A stretch of 17,639 nucleotides of DNA from the NCBI GenBank assembly GCA_017475805.1, contig JAFVEW010000018.1, positions 1 through 17,639 of the forward strand. The letters are read 5' to 3'. The number at the start of each line of letters is the position of its first letter. Within the stretch, counting starts at the first letter, position 1. The translations under genes were made by a program, and so were the position numbers. Below the pieces are notes generated by a model. It was given only the letters and a program-made list of their open reading frames with translations, had not been told where the DNA came from and made no database searches. Shown here piece by piece: positions 8,018 through 14,613 of the stretch. Source of the DNA: Synergistaceae bacterium (lineage in GTDB: Bacteria; Synergistota; Synergistia; Synergistales; Aminobacteriaceae).

Positions 8018-8611
8018 TTAAATCAATTCGCCGTTAATTATATTCTCGCTTTCTTCCTTTAATAACAATATCTGCTGTGTCTTGTCTTCTGTAACAATTT
8101 CATCAATGGCGGGCAAATTTTCAAGTGAATCAAGCCCGAAGATTTCTAAAAATTTCTGTGTCGTTACATATAACAATCCGCCGGTCTTGCCTTTGCGTCC
8201 TGAAATTTTTATAAGGCCGTGTTCTAACAATTTTGCGATTGAACTATCTGAATGAACGCCGCGAATTTCGTCAATCTCGCTTCTTGTTACAGGCTGATTG
8301 TAAGCTATTATTGCTGCCGTTTCGATTGCTGCTTTGCTAAGTCGAACTCGTTTAGTTTTTTCGATGTTTCTGAAGCTCGAAATTAAATCGTAAAGTTCCG
8401 GTTTAGTTTCAAGTATCCATCCGCCGCCGATAAAATTTATAAAAATTCCGCGATTTTCACTTTCATATTCCGATTTTAATTCTTTGAGTGCATTTTTATT
8501 TTCGTTTGGCGGTACAGCGAGCAAATCTTTTAATTCTTTCTCATCAACAGGGCTTGAAGCCATAAATAATAATGCTTCGATTTTTGCTTTAAGATTTAGT
8601 GATTCTGACAT
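8018..8611 (-). CDS. scpB: Segregation and condensation protein B
   Basis: A 197-aa ScpB, the winged-helix (kite) subunit that dimerises and binds ScpA in the SMC-ScpAB condensin for chromosome segregation. It shows the family opening KAKIEALLFMASSPV, the central LSKAAIETAAIIAYNQPVTRSEIDEIRGVHSDSSI and KTGGLLYVTTQKFLEIFGL. Length is normal. The ATG lies inside scpA (23-nt overlap), with AAGGAA 11 nt upstream, so the pair is translationally coupled. vapB follows after 27 nt. Confidence 0.96.
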   Translation of the reverse strand: MSESLNLKAKIEALLFMASSPVDEKELKDLLAVPPNENKNALKELKSEYESENRGIFINFIGGGWILETKPELYDLISSFRNIEKTKRVRLSKAAIETAAIIAYNQPVTRSEIDEIRGVHSDSSIAKLLEHGLIKISGRKGKTGGLLYVTTQKFLEIFGLDSLENLPAIDEIVTEDKTQQILLLKEESENIINGELI

Positions 8612-9344
8612 CTGAAAATAATTCCTTTTGTTCGATTTTTACTTTTCCCATTCGGCAGAGTTCGAGCAAAGCCAAAAGAGTTACGACAAGACTATGACGT
8701 GACGAGCAAATTTCATTAAAGCTCAAAAATTTTTGAAAATCTAATTGTTCTTCAAGTTCTTTAATTCGCGCTTCTATTTGTTCTTGATCGTCGTGAGCGA
8801 AACCGTCCCAATCAGCGTTATTTTTTGCGTTAAAAATTTCGTCGAGATTTTTTAAGCGTTCGATGTGATTTTCGTGAAGAACTTTCCAGCTTTTAGCGAG
8901 AGAGTAGCCTCCGTCGCCGTAAATAATAATTTCACGATTTATATTTACAACAGGCTCGGGAACTTCGCGGCGAAAAGATTTTGATTGAGTTTCAAACTTT
9001 TGCGTCAAAATTTGATAGGCTTTTCGGTAAGGCTTGTAACGTTCGAGAGATTTCATAAAATTTTCTCCGCCGATAACGTTTTCTTCTTCTGACTCAAAAC
9101 TTTTAGCACCGGGCAATAAGCTCTTGGCCTTTTCTAATAATAAATTCGCAGTCATGTAAAAAAACTCCGCCAAAGTATCAGCAGGAGCTTGACGAGTTTT
9201 TAACAAATAGAGACCGTAAATTTTTATAAGCTGAGAAATTTTTATTTCTGAAACTTGAAATTTTTTATTCTCAACGAGCGAACAAAGTAAATCAAAAGGG
9301 CCCGAATAGCCCTCAATGTTAATTTCAAAGTCAATTTGACTCAT
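8589..9344 (-). CDS. scpA: Segregation and condensation protein A
   Basis: A 251-aa kleisin subunit bridging SMC heads. The N-terminal motif GYSGPFDLLCSLVENKKFQV (12-31) corresponds to the family's FEGPLDLLL.LI....L, and ISQLIKIYGLYL follows. The C-terminal HSLVVTLLALLELCRMGKVKIEQ is the SMC-binding winged helix. The frame stays open to 9443, but the extra 33 codons do not resemble ScpA. AAGGAG 10 nt upstream of ATG 9344 decides the start. That Shine-Dalgarno sequence lies within the last codons of the DNA methyltransferase gene, whose stop is 4 nt upstream. Confidence 0.95.
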   Translation of the reverse strand: MSQIDFEINIEGYSGPFDLLCSLVENKKFQVSEIKISQLIKIYGLYLLKTRQAPADTLAEFFYMTANLLLEKAKSLLPGAKSFESEEENVIGGENFMKSLERYKPYRKAYQILTQKFETQSKSFRREVPEPVVNINREIIIYGDGGYSLAKSWKVLHENHIERLKNLDEIFNAKNNADWDGFAHDDQEQIEARIKELEEQLDFQKFLSFNEICSSRHSLVVTLLALLELCRMGKVKIEQKELFSDVRITKS

Positions 9345-9348
9345 TGCT

Positions 9349-10170
9349 TCACAACTCCTTTTCAAATAAATCCAGCTGTTCCATAACAGAATGACTGAAC
9401 GAAGAAGAACTTTCCCTATTTGTTCGCTCATCAAAAGAATCAAAACCGTAAAACTGTTCTGAAAGTCTTTCCCTTGCCATTTCGATATAATCAGGGTTAA
9501 TGTCTATACCGATTGCGTTTCTTTTGGTTTGTTGGCAAACTCTCAGCGTTGTGCCGCTGCCTACAAAAGGATCGAGAACTGTATCTCCTTCATTGGAAGA
9601 CGCTAAAATTATTCTTTCAAATAAAGCCTCAGGTTTTTGAGTTGGGTGTTTTTTCCTGTTTTTATTGCAATAATGAATATGTGAAAATTCCCATACATTA
9701 CCGGGGTTTGCCCCAAGCATATTGTTTACGCGACGATAATATTTTTGAGGTATTCTTATATTATCAAGATTAAATGTGAAATTTTCTTTGTGCTTCGTAA
9801 AAAAAAGAATGTCATCATGGCGCGGCGAAAATCCCCTTGTTTTTCCTATTCCCTGTGTATAATGCCAAGTTATCCATGAATTAAATGTCATTGACAATTC
9901 ATTTTCAAGAATCATGTAAATATAAGAGATATAACGCATTCCCATAAAAATATATATAGAGCCGTCATCGGTTAGAACACGTTTTGCTTCATTTAGCCAT
10001 TGTTTTGAAAATTTAAGATAATCATCGAATTTAAGATTATCTTGAGTTTTTCCGTAATTTTTATTCAAATTATATGGGGGATCTGTTGCTATAAGTTTGA
10101 CAGAGGAAGCAGGAATTTTCTTCATTTCTTCAACAGCATCACCGCAAACGGTAATTATTCTTTGATCCAT
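9349..10170 (-). CDS. Type II DNA methyltransferase (N6-adenine or N4-cytosine, beta-type motif order)
   Basis: A 273-aa amino-methyltransferase. Motif IV is DPPY (30-33) near the N-terminus. The AdoMet-binding motif LDPFVGSGTT (199-208) is near the C-terminus, preceded by HPTQKP (175-180) and followed by GIDINPDYIEMARERL. This circular order fits beta-class enzymes; DPPY is compatible with N6-adenine or N4-cytosine methylation. The central segment (about 95-165, including RGFSPRHDD) is likely target recognition; the target sequence cannot be read from the protein. The start overlaps the upstream endonuclease gene by 16 nt, so the two are cotranslated. It should protect host DNA from the adjacent nuclease. 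Confidence 0.93.
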   Translation of the reverse strand: MDQRIITVCGDAVEEMKKIPASSVKLIATDPPYNLNKNYGKTQDNLKFDDYLKFSKQWLNEAKRVLTDDGSIYIFMGMRYISYIYMILENELSMTFNSWITWHYTQGIGKTRGFSPRHDDILFFTKHKENFTFNLDNIRIPQKYYRRVNNMLGANPGNVWEFSHIHYCNKNRKKHPTQKPEALFERIILASSNEGDTVLDPFVGSGTTLRVCQQTKRNAIGIDINPDYIEMARERLSEQFYGFDSFDERTNRESSSSFSHSVMEQLDLFEKEL

Positions 10171-10919
10171 TTGTTTTTTTGAGCCTCTCTATAAAAATCC
10201 TCAAAAGTTCGGCGTGAACTATTCAAAAATTTTTTATCAAGAAGTTGACACATTTCCCATGTTGTTCTGTATTTAAAATCAACATAGTGAATATCTTTGA
10301 TTTGAATTTGACCTGTGCCAAGAGCAGGATTATAACTTATGTCATCATCAGCAATAAATTTGAAATCGTAGGCTTGATAATTCATTATTTCCATAATGCC
10401 GTCAACAAGTTGTGTTTTGGGGTTGCGCGTTGAATAAACCTTATGCTTGATTGGCAAAATTATAAACATAAAGTCAGGGTCTTTCACATAAGCAGTTCTA
10501 ATTCTACTGAAAGAAGTGATATTAGGGCTTCTTCCGCTTTTAGGAATATCATCGGCTGTCGCTTTTACATCTATATTGCCCGTCAAAACAATATTCTCTT
10601 TCTTAAACTGAAGAATAATGTCAGCCATGTCTAAACGTTCTTGAGTTTCAGCATTGATGAGATTATAAATATTATTTTCCTCATCTCTAATTCCAGAAAA
10701 AACCTCAAAAGCCCACGCTTCGATCATAGGACCTGCGATTTTGTTTATATCTTTTAAAGGCAAACCTAACTTCAGATTTGTATTTATTATAATTTTATTG
10801 TCGCCTGTTATCTGCTTCTTATCAAGAATCGAAATAATCTGCTTTATGACAAAATCTGAATCTTCTCTATATGAAGCAGATTCGACAGGTATTTTGAATA
10901 TCAAATCTTCGTATTTCAA
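10155..10919 (-). CDS. Probable type II restriction endonuclease partner of the methyltransferase
   Basis: A 254-aa protein without a family I recognise by name. Its call rests on 16-nt overlap with a cognate-type DNA methyltransferase and on a plausible PD-(D/E)xK core. LDMAD (96-100) is followed by GNIDVKAT with Asp117 and Lys119, preceded by a helix with Glu68/Glu72, a usual arrangement for type II nucleases. Downstream strands DPDFMFIILPIKHKVYS and IQIKDIHYVDFKYRTTWEM also fit such folds. It starts with TTG 6 nt after the trpS stop codon, with no clear Shine-Dalgarno sequence; no alternative Met occurs before residue 64. A weak start would keep nuclease level low, since no C-protein gene is present. 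The recognition site is unknown. Confidence 0.75.
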   Translation of the reverse strand: MKYEDLIFKIPVESASYREDSDFVIKQIISILDKKQITGDNKIIINTNLKLGLPLKDINKIAGPMIEAWAFEVFSGIRDEENNIYNLINAETQERLDMADIILQFKKENIVLTGNIDVKATADDIPKSGRSPNITSFSRIRTAYVKDPDFMFIILPIKHKVYSTRNPKTQLVDGIMEIMNYQAYDFKFIADDDISYNPALGTGQIQIKDIHYVDFKYRTTWEMCQLLDKKFLNSSRRTFEDFYREAQKNKWIKE

Positions 10920-10925
10920 AATAAA

Positions 10926-11936
10926 TTACCGTTTGGGATTTATCAACATTCCCATAGCCGGATAAATTGTGCTCATTGTTTCACGGGCAACCTTTTCGGC
11001 ACGTTCGGCACCGTCGGCTAAAATTTCATCGAGCATAGATTTTTTACCCTCGAATTTTGCGCGGCGTTCTCTAACTGGCGTCATCATCTCTTGAATATGA
11101 GCGTTTAATTTTTTCTTGCACTCTATGCAGCCGATACCTGCTGATTTGCAGCCTTCGCAGAGTTCTTTTTTCTCGTCTTCATTATTATTGAAGACTTTAT
11201 GTAAATCCCATACGGGGCATTTTTCAGGATCGCCCGGGTCAGTGCGTCTCATTCTTGCAGGGTCTGTCTTCATTGTACGCAACTTTTGCCACATTGAATC
11301 TTCACTCTCTGAAATTTCAAGGGCGTTTCCGTAAGATTTGCTCATCTTTCGTCCGTCAATTCCTGGAACTTTTGGAGTTTGAGTGAAAAGCGGCTGAGGT
11401 TCAACTAATAAATCTTCGCCGAAGAAATTATTAAACCTTCTGACTGTCTCACGGCTTAATTCTAAGTGTGCGCTTTGGTCTTCACCAACTGGAACTAACG
11501 AGGCTTTATAAAGCAAAATATCAGCTGCCATTAAGACAGGATAGCCAAGAAAAGCGTAAGTGCTTAAATCTTTATTCTTAATGTTTTCAATCTGCTCTTT
11601 GTAAGTCGGATTTCGATACAGCCACCCGAGCGGTGTTATCATTCCGAGAGCTAAAGCTAATTCAGCGTGCTGTGGAACATGAGACTGAATAAAGACAGGA
11701 CTTTTTTCAGGATCGATCCCGACTGCAAGCCAGTCAAGCAGAGCTGTGTAACAATATTCGCCGGTATTGGCCGAGTCAGCATAATTCGACATTAAGGCGT
11801 GCCAGTCAGCAATGCTGTAAAAACATTCGTAATTATCATCATTCTGCAGCTTAACAAAATTGCTCAAAGCTCCTGCCATATGACCAAGATGTAAAGGTCC
11901 CGTCGGGCGCATTGCACTTAAAACTCTTTTTTTCAT
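10926..11936 (-). CDS. trpS: Tryptophanyl-tRNA synthetase, iron-sulfur type
   Basis: A 336-aa class Ic synthetase that charges tRNA-Trp. The HIGH-type motif is PLHLGHM (14-20) and the KMSKS loop is GRKMSKS (195-201). The C-terminal half contains Cys240, Cys260, Cys263, Cys270 and Cys273. Cys240, 263, 270 and 273 have the spacing C-x22-C-x6-C-x2-C, known from the [4Fe-4S]-binding TrpRS of Thermotoga maritima, where the cluster lies near the anticodon-binding region. An Fe-S cluster here is inferred from this spacing. It is the first gene of the 15-gene array; a structured leader with two terminator hairpins precedes it, and AAAGG is about 16 nt upstream of the ATG. Confidence 0.97.
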   Translation of the reverse strand: MKKRVLSAMRPTGPLHLGHMAGALSNFVKLQNDDNYECFYSIADWHALMSNYADSANTGEYCYTALLDWLAVGIDPEKSPVFIQSHVPQHAELALALGMITPLGWLYRNPTYKEQIENIKNKDLSTYAFLGYPVLMAADILLYKASLVPVGEDQSAHLELSRETVRRFNNFFGEDLLVEPQPLFTQTPKVPGIDGRKMSKSYGNALEISESEDSMWQKLRTMKTDPARMRRTDPGDPEKCPVWDLHKVFNNNEDEKKELCEGCKSAGIGCIECKKKLNAHIQEMMTPVRERRAKFEGKKSMLDEILADGAERAEKVARETMSTIYPAMGMLINPKR

Positions 11937-11990
11937 TGTTTATATTAAAAAACCTTTCTCAATTAAATTTCTTGAATTAAGTGATAAAAT

Positions 11991-12018
11991 AAATAAAAAT
12001 GTCCGGGAGAGGTCGGAC
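11991..12018 (-). terminator. Second terminator-like hairpin upstream of trpS
   Basis: On the minus strand GTCCG (12018-12014) pairs with CGGAC (12005-12001) around the 8-nt loop ACCTCTCC, followed by ATTTTTATTT. It lies 2 nt after the T run of the first terminator. Together they form a tandem pair between the leader ORF and trpS. The stem is only 5 bp, all G-C or A-U. Confidence 0.5.
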
Positions 12019-12020
12019 TT

Positions 12021-12073
12021 AAAAAAGGCTCAACAGAAGCAGGGATTGGTCTTCCCCACCTCGATTGAGCCTT
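12021..12073 (-). terminator. Intrinsic terminator with long structured loop, upstream of trpS
   Basis: On the minus strand AAGGCTCAA (12073-12065) pairs perfectly with TTGAGCCTT (12033-12025), a 9-bp stem followed by a run of six T. The 31-nt loop can form a smaller hairpin around GGG...CCC (about 12042-12056). It ends the transcript that contains the 32-codon ORF, or conditionally lets it continue into trpS. A competing helix (12056-12061 with 12074-12079) would clash with it or form a pseudoknot. Confidence 0.7.
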
Positions 12074-12079
12074 AGGTGG
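12056..12079 (-). promoter_or_regulatory. Possible antiterminator helix
   Basis: On the minus strand CCACCT (12079-12074) pairs with AGGTGG (12061-12056), and outward TTTT/GGAA adds four more pairs, two of them G-U. The 12-nt loop contains the whole 5' arm of the terminator stem (12065-12073). Both helices cannot form as simple nested stems. The 5' arm begins 7 nt after the stop codon of the 32-codon ORF, within the footprint of a ribosome standing there. Switching behaviour is inference from geometry. Confidence 0.4.
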
Positions 12080-12086
12080 AAAAGGA

Positions 12087-12185
12087 TTAGCGTTTAATCG
12101 ATCGGATTAGCTCCGAAGTGGCTCGTATAAGCTCTGTTGTAGCTTTTACGAGTTTTATTATTAAAAATAACTTGATGATTTTCAC
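12087..12185 (-). CDS. Small ORF / leader peptide (32 aa) upstream of trpS
   Basis: A GTG start at 12185 has a near-ideal Shine-Dalgarno sequence, AAAGGAGGTG, with 7 nt between GGAGG and GTG, the best ribosome site in the window. The peptide starts MKIIKLFLIIKLVKATTELIR, continues ATSELIRSIKR and stops at TAA. It is basic, with an Ile/Leu-rich N-terminus and a seven-residue repeat (ATTELIR, ATSELIR), suggesting an amphipathic helix. It has no Trp codon, so it is not a classical tryptophan-stalling leader. The coding sequence contains an 11-bp hairpin with one mismatch (12122-12152). It may be a free-standing small membrane-active peptide or an attenuation leader; I recognise no family. Confidence 0.6.
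   Translation of the reverse strand: MKIIKLFLIIKLVKATTELIRATSELIRSIKR
12122..12152 (-). repeat. Strong inverted repeat inside the small ORF
   Basis: CTCGTA-x-AAGCT and AGCTT-x-TACGAG form an 11-bp stem with one central mismatch and a 7-nt loop (12134-12140). It lies wholly within the 32-codon ORF, so a translating ribosome would have to melt it. Adjacent to it, TCGGA and TCCGA on the minus strand can make another short hairpin, and GGATTAGC is repeated directly at 12084 and 12104. Confidence 0.65.
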
Positions 12186-12201
12186 GCTAACACCTCCTTT
12201 C

Positions 12202-12278
12202 ATCCGAACTTTTCAGACTACTCGGGGTCTTTCCCGTGCAAGCCTCATTCTGATTCTAAAAATTCTAAAGTCAGAATG
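12202..12278 (-). promoter_or_regulatory. Structured 5' leader: three hairpins before the small ORF's ribosome site
   Basis: Three hairpins follow one another on the minus strand. The first is a perfect 8-bp stem CATTCTGA/TCAGAATG (12278-12271 with 12253-12246, 17-nt loop with a repeated TTTAGAA). The second is CGGG/CCCG (12236-12233 with 12226-12223). The third is a 7-bp stem GTCTGAA/TTCGGAT with the 3-nt loop AAG (12218-12202), ending 1-2 nt before AAAGGAGG. I compared it by eye with T-box, glycine, THF, SAM, TPP and c-di-GMP motifs and found no match. A regulatory role is inference. Confidence 0.45.
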
Positions 12279-12292
12279 CCTCTCCAAAAATT

Positions 12293-12321
12293 ATTCTATC
12301 ATGTGTAAACTTTCCTTAAAA
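12293..12321 (-). promoter_or_regulatory. Possible promoter for the trpS leader
   Basis: The -10 element TAGAAT (12298-12293) matches consensus at five of six bases. At 17-bp spacing the -35 position reads TTTTAA, a poor match, so strength is uncertain. Transcription would begin near 12286, just before the leader hairpins, giving an RNA of about 265 nt to the first terminator. I see no terminator between the end of the upstream radical SAM gene (12330) and this site, so read-through from that operon is also possible. Confidence 0.4.
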
Positions 12322-12329
12322 ACTTTTTA

Positions 12330-13190
12330 TTATCCCGTTATTTCTTCGTGGAAAAAATAATTTACTATTATAGGCGGTGCGTCAAAGGGATTTTTTATCG
12401 AGTCATTGTTACGAACATATTTAAGGCCAAGAGTTTTAGCAAATTCTTTTATCTCTTCGCTTAAGTCTATCCAATAAGATAAGTCTTTTCGTCTGTAAAT
12501 TGCGCGATAAATGTCGTCAAGCTCAGAGTGATTTTCATGAATATATTTTAATATTCGCTCTTTGTAGTCGCCTCGAAGGTTTAAGTTTTCAAGCCAGATT
12601 AAATTACAGTCATCTTTTGAACGTTCAATTATTGCTTTAACGTCGGTTATTCCGGGAAAAATCGGCGATATAAAACACGTCGTCCGAATTTTATTATCGT
12701 GAAAAATTTTCATTGCGTTCAATCTTCTCTCAATGCTCACGGCCTCGTCCATTTGAGAACGAAAATCCTCATCGAGAGTATTAATTGAAAATGAAACGCG
12801 GGCTTCTGGAAAATTTTTGATTAAATCTAAATCACGCAAAATTAAATCCGATTTGGTCGCTATAGAAATTTTAACGTTCACGCTTTGCAATTCTTCAAGA
12901 AGTTTTCGAGTACGCGAATATTTTTCTTCAAGAGGCTGGTAAGGGTCAGTAACTGAGTCTATAAAAATTTCTTTGCCCGAATATTTTTCAGGATTTTTTA
13001 TTTCCGGCCATTCTTTAACGTCAACAAAATAACCCCAATCTTCATTATGATTAGTAAATCTTTTCATGAAAGAGGCATAACAATATTTGCAGGCATGTTC
13101 GCATCCTACGTAAGGATTTGCAGAAAAATCAGCGACCGGCAAATTTGATTTCGTCAAGACGCTTTTTACTATTATGCGTTTTATTTTCAT
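12330..13190 (-). CDS. Radical SAM protein, SPL (spore photoproduct lyase)-like family
   Basis: A 286-aa radical SAM enzyme. The cluster motif is C30-x3-C34-x2-C37 in VGCEHACKYCYA. A TIM-barrel-like body follows, with DSVTDPYQPLEEKYSRTRKLLEEL (characteristic of SPL-like/Rv2578c-type proteins), ISIATKSDLILRDLDL, VSFSINTLDEDFRSQMD and ISPIFPGITD. The family coordinates [4Fe-4S] and cleaves SAM. Most relatives outside spore formers have no known substrate, and true photoproduct lyase activity is not implied. Its start overlaps the Nif3 stop by 1 nt (TAATG). It is the last gene of its operon. Confidence 0.88.
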   Translation of the reverse strand: MKIKRIIVKSVLTKSNLPVADFSANPYVGCEHACKYCYASFMKRFTNHNEDWGYFVDVKEWPEIKNPEKYSGKEIFIDSVTDPYQPLEEKYSRTRKLLEELQSVNVKISIATKSDLILRDLDLIKNFPEARVSFSINTLDEDFRSQMDEAVSIERRLNAMKIFHDNKIRTTCFISPIFPGITDVKAIIERSKDDCNLIWLENLNLRGDYKERILKYIHENHSELDDIYRAIYRRKDLSYWIDLSEEIKEFAKTLGLKYVRNNDSIKNPFDAPPIIVNYFFHEEITG

Positions 13191-13951
13191 TAAAATCTCA
13201 CAGGCTTATTCAGGGCGTTAATATCAAAAATCATAGTTTCAAGTCCGCAAGCTGAAATTTTTTCCGCAAGTTTTGAGAGCGAAGCTCTTTCCATTTCTCC
13301 GTGATCGCATACTCCTATTGAAAGTCCTGCGCGTGTTGCATCGATTAATTCGTGATATTTCATGTCGGCTGTTAAATAAATATCTGCGCGGTGAAGTTTT
13401 GCGGCTTTCCAAAATTCTGCGCCGCTGCCTCCGCATAAAGCTACACGCGAAATTTTAGAGGGCATTTCTTCAGAATAAAAATCGAGGTGTGAAAGTTTCC
13501 ATGAATTTTTTACATGTTCTAAAAATTTTTCTGTTTCAAGTTTACTTTCAAATTTTCCGATTGATCCAAAGTCATCAATAGGTTTAATATCAGAAAGTCC
13601 GAGCAGGTTCGCAAGCGTCATATTAACTCCATCGTCGGCCTTGTCCCAGTTTGTGTGAGCAGAAATAATATTAATTTTTCGGGTCAATGCCTCTTGAAGT
13701 GTTTTGCCGAGTTCTAAATCAACATTAATTTTCTTGACAGCTCGAAATATCAAAGGGTGATGAGTTAATAAAACTTCACAGCCTTTTTCACTCGCTTCAA
13801 TTACGGCTTCAGGAACTGCGTCGAGGCAAATTCCCACGCGATTTACTTCAGCTTCATAACTTCCGACTTGCAAGCCTGAATTATCCCATTCTTCAGCAAG
13901 GGCGAACGGCGCGAAAGTATCTATATGATTTAATAAATCTTTGACTTTCAT
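13190..13951 (-). CDS. Nif3-like dinuclear metal-binding protein
   Basis: A 253-aa Nif3/YbgI/YqfO-family protein, sometimes annotated as GTP cyclohydrolase 1 type 2. The ligand motifs are LLTHHPLIF (His64, His65), SAHTNWDKADDGVN (His99, Asp103) and CDHGEMER (His217, Glu221), the full dinuclear set. EEWDNSGLQVG near the N-terminus is also conserved. The family's cellular role is not well established. This is the short form, without the inserted PII-like domain found in some relatives. It starts 3 nt after the deoxynucleoside kinase stop, without a clear Shine-Dalgarno sequence, and is followed by the radical SAM gene with 1-nt overlap. Confidence 0.9.
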   Translation of the reverse strand: MKVKDLLNHIDTFAPFALAEEWDNSGLQVGSYEAEVNRVGICLDAVPEAVIEASEKGCEVLLTHHPLIFRAVKKINVDLELGKTLQEALTRKINIISAHTNWDKADDGVNMTLANLLGLSDIKPIDDFGSIGKFESKLETEKFLEHVKNSWKLSHLDFYSEEMPSKISRVALCGGSGAEFWKAAKLHRADIYLTADMKYHELIDATRAGLSIGVCDHGEMERASLSKLAEKISACGLETMIFDINALNKPVRF

Positions 13952-13954
13952 TTT

Positions 13955-14593
13955 TTAATTAAAATTTCTTTCAGGGAAAAATTTTTTAACGTCGTTTAAG
14001 AATTTATCGACTCTCTCAGGCGTATTAATAAAAGCCGGGTCAGATAAATCAAGCTCAAGATAATTTAATTCGCCGCCGATTTCAGATTTTACAAAATCCA
14101 AGAACGGCACATAAGCATCATAGAGACTTCGCCAATATTCTTCACCTGCGTCAATTTCGTCTTGACGGCCTCGATCGTGAATTCTTCTCATTATTTCTTC
14201 AAACGGACATTTAACTAAAATTAATAGTTTGGGATTTTTAACATAACGCAGCAGTGAATCATAAAGCGTTAAGTAACAGCCGAGTTGACTATCTTTGAAA
14301 TAACCCTTGCGGTAATAAAGCATTGCGTAAACTTTATCGCCAAAAATGCTGCGGTCAAGAATAAAATTATTCTCTTCTGATGCACAGAGATATTGAGCAA
14401 ATCTTGTTACTAAAAAATTTAACTGCATCGGAAATGCCCAGCGGCTCTCATGATGAAAACGGCTTAACAAGTCCAAAGGGTCGCGGAACTCTTCAGGCAT
14501 AATCTTAAAACCTAAACGCTCTGAAATTAAATTAACGATTGTTGATTTTCCGCTCGCTGTCATTCCCTCAACGATAATTTGAATTTGTCCCAT
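13955..14593 (-). CDS. Deoxynucleoside kinase family protein
   Basis: A 212-aa P-loop kinase of the dNK/dCK/dGK type, which phosphorylates deoxynucleosides for dNTP salvage. IIVEGMTASGKST (about 6-18) is the P-loop. The later DRSIFGDKVYA is the family's (D/E)RS motif that positions the substrate, and RIHDRGRQDEID resembles the Arg-rich lid. Substrate preference cannot be told. The start is taken at ATG 14593 because GAGAGGG lies just upstream; the upstream in-frame ATG at 14608 has no ribosome site. Fourth codon-level neighbours in the operon (Nif3 3 nt downstream, GNAT gene 20 nt upstream) suggest cotranscription. Confidence 0.83.
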   Translation of the reverse strand: MGQIQIIVEGMTASGKSTIVNLISERLGFKIMPEEFRDPLDLLSRFHHESRWAFPMQLNFLVTRFAQYLCASEENNFILDRSIFGDKVYAMLYYRKGYFKDSQLGCYLTLYDSLLRYVKNPKLLILVKCPFEEIMRRIHDRGRQDEIDAGEEYWRSLYDAYVPFLDFVKSEIGGELNYLELDLSDPAFINTPERVDKFLNDVKKFFPERNFN

Positions 14594-14613
14594 TTTTTCC
14601 CTCTCCATTAAGT

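Noticed and set aside
9345..9443. 33-codon N-terminal extension of ScpA
   Set aside because: It overlaps the methyltransferase gene in another frame, has no ScpA similarity, and the ATG at 9344 has a proper Shine-Dalgarno sequence.
12021..12073. Small SRP RNA
   Set aside because: The GGAAG/GCAG-like pieces looked similar, but the conserved apical loop sequence of 4.5S RNA is not present and the structure ends in a terminator T run.
11937..12329. T-box riboswitch upstream of trpS
   Set aside because: Expected for an aminoacyl-tRNA synthetase, but the conserved T-box sequence (AGGGTGGNACCGCG) is absent and no Trp specifier loop could be recognised.
12118..12360. Plus-strand 80-aa open frame across the trpS leader
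   Set aside because: No ribosome site, no recognisable domain, and it runs antisense to a structured leader and to the end of the radical SAM gene; taken as chance.
13239..13436. Arg-rich 65-aa minus-strand open frame
   Set aside because: Alternate frame within the Nif3-like gene, whose own frame has all family motifs.
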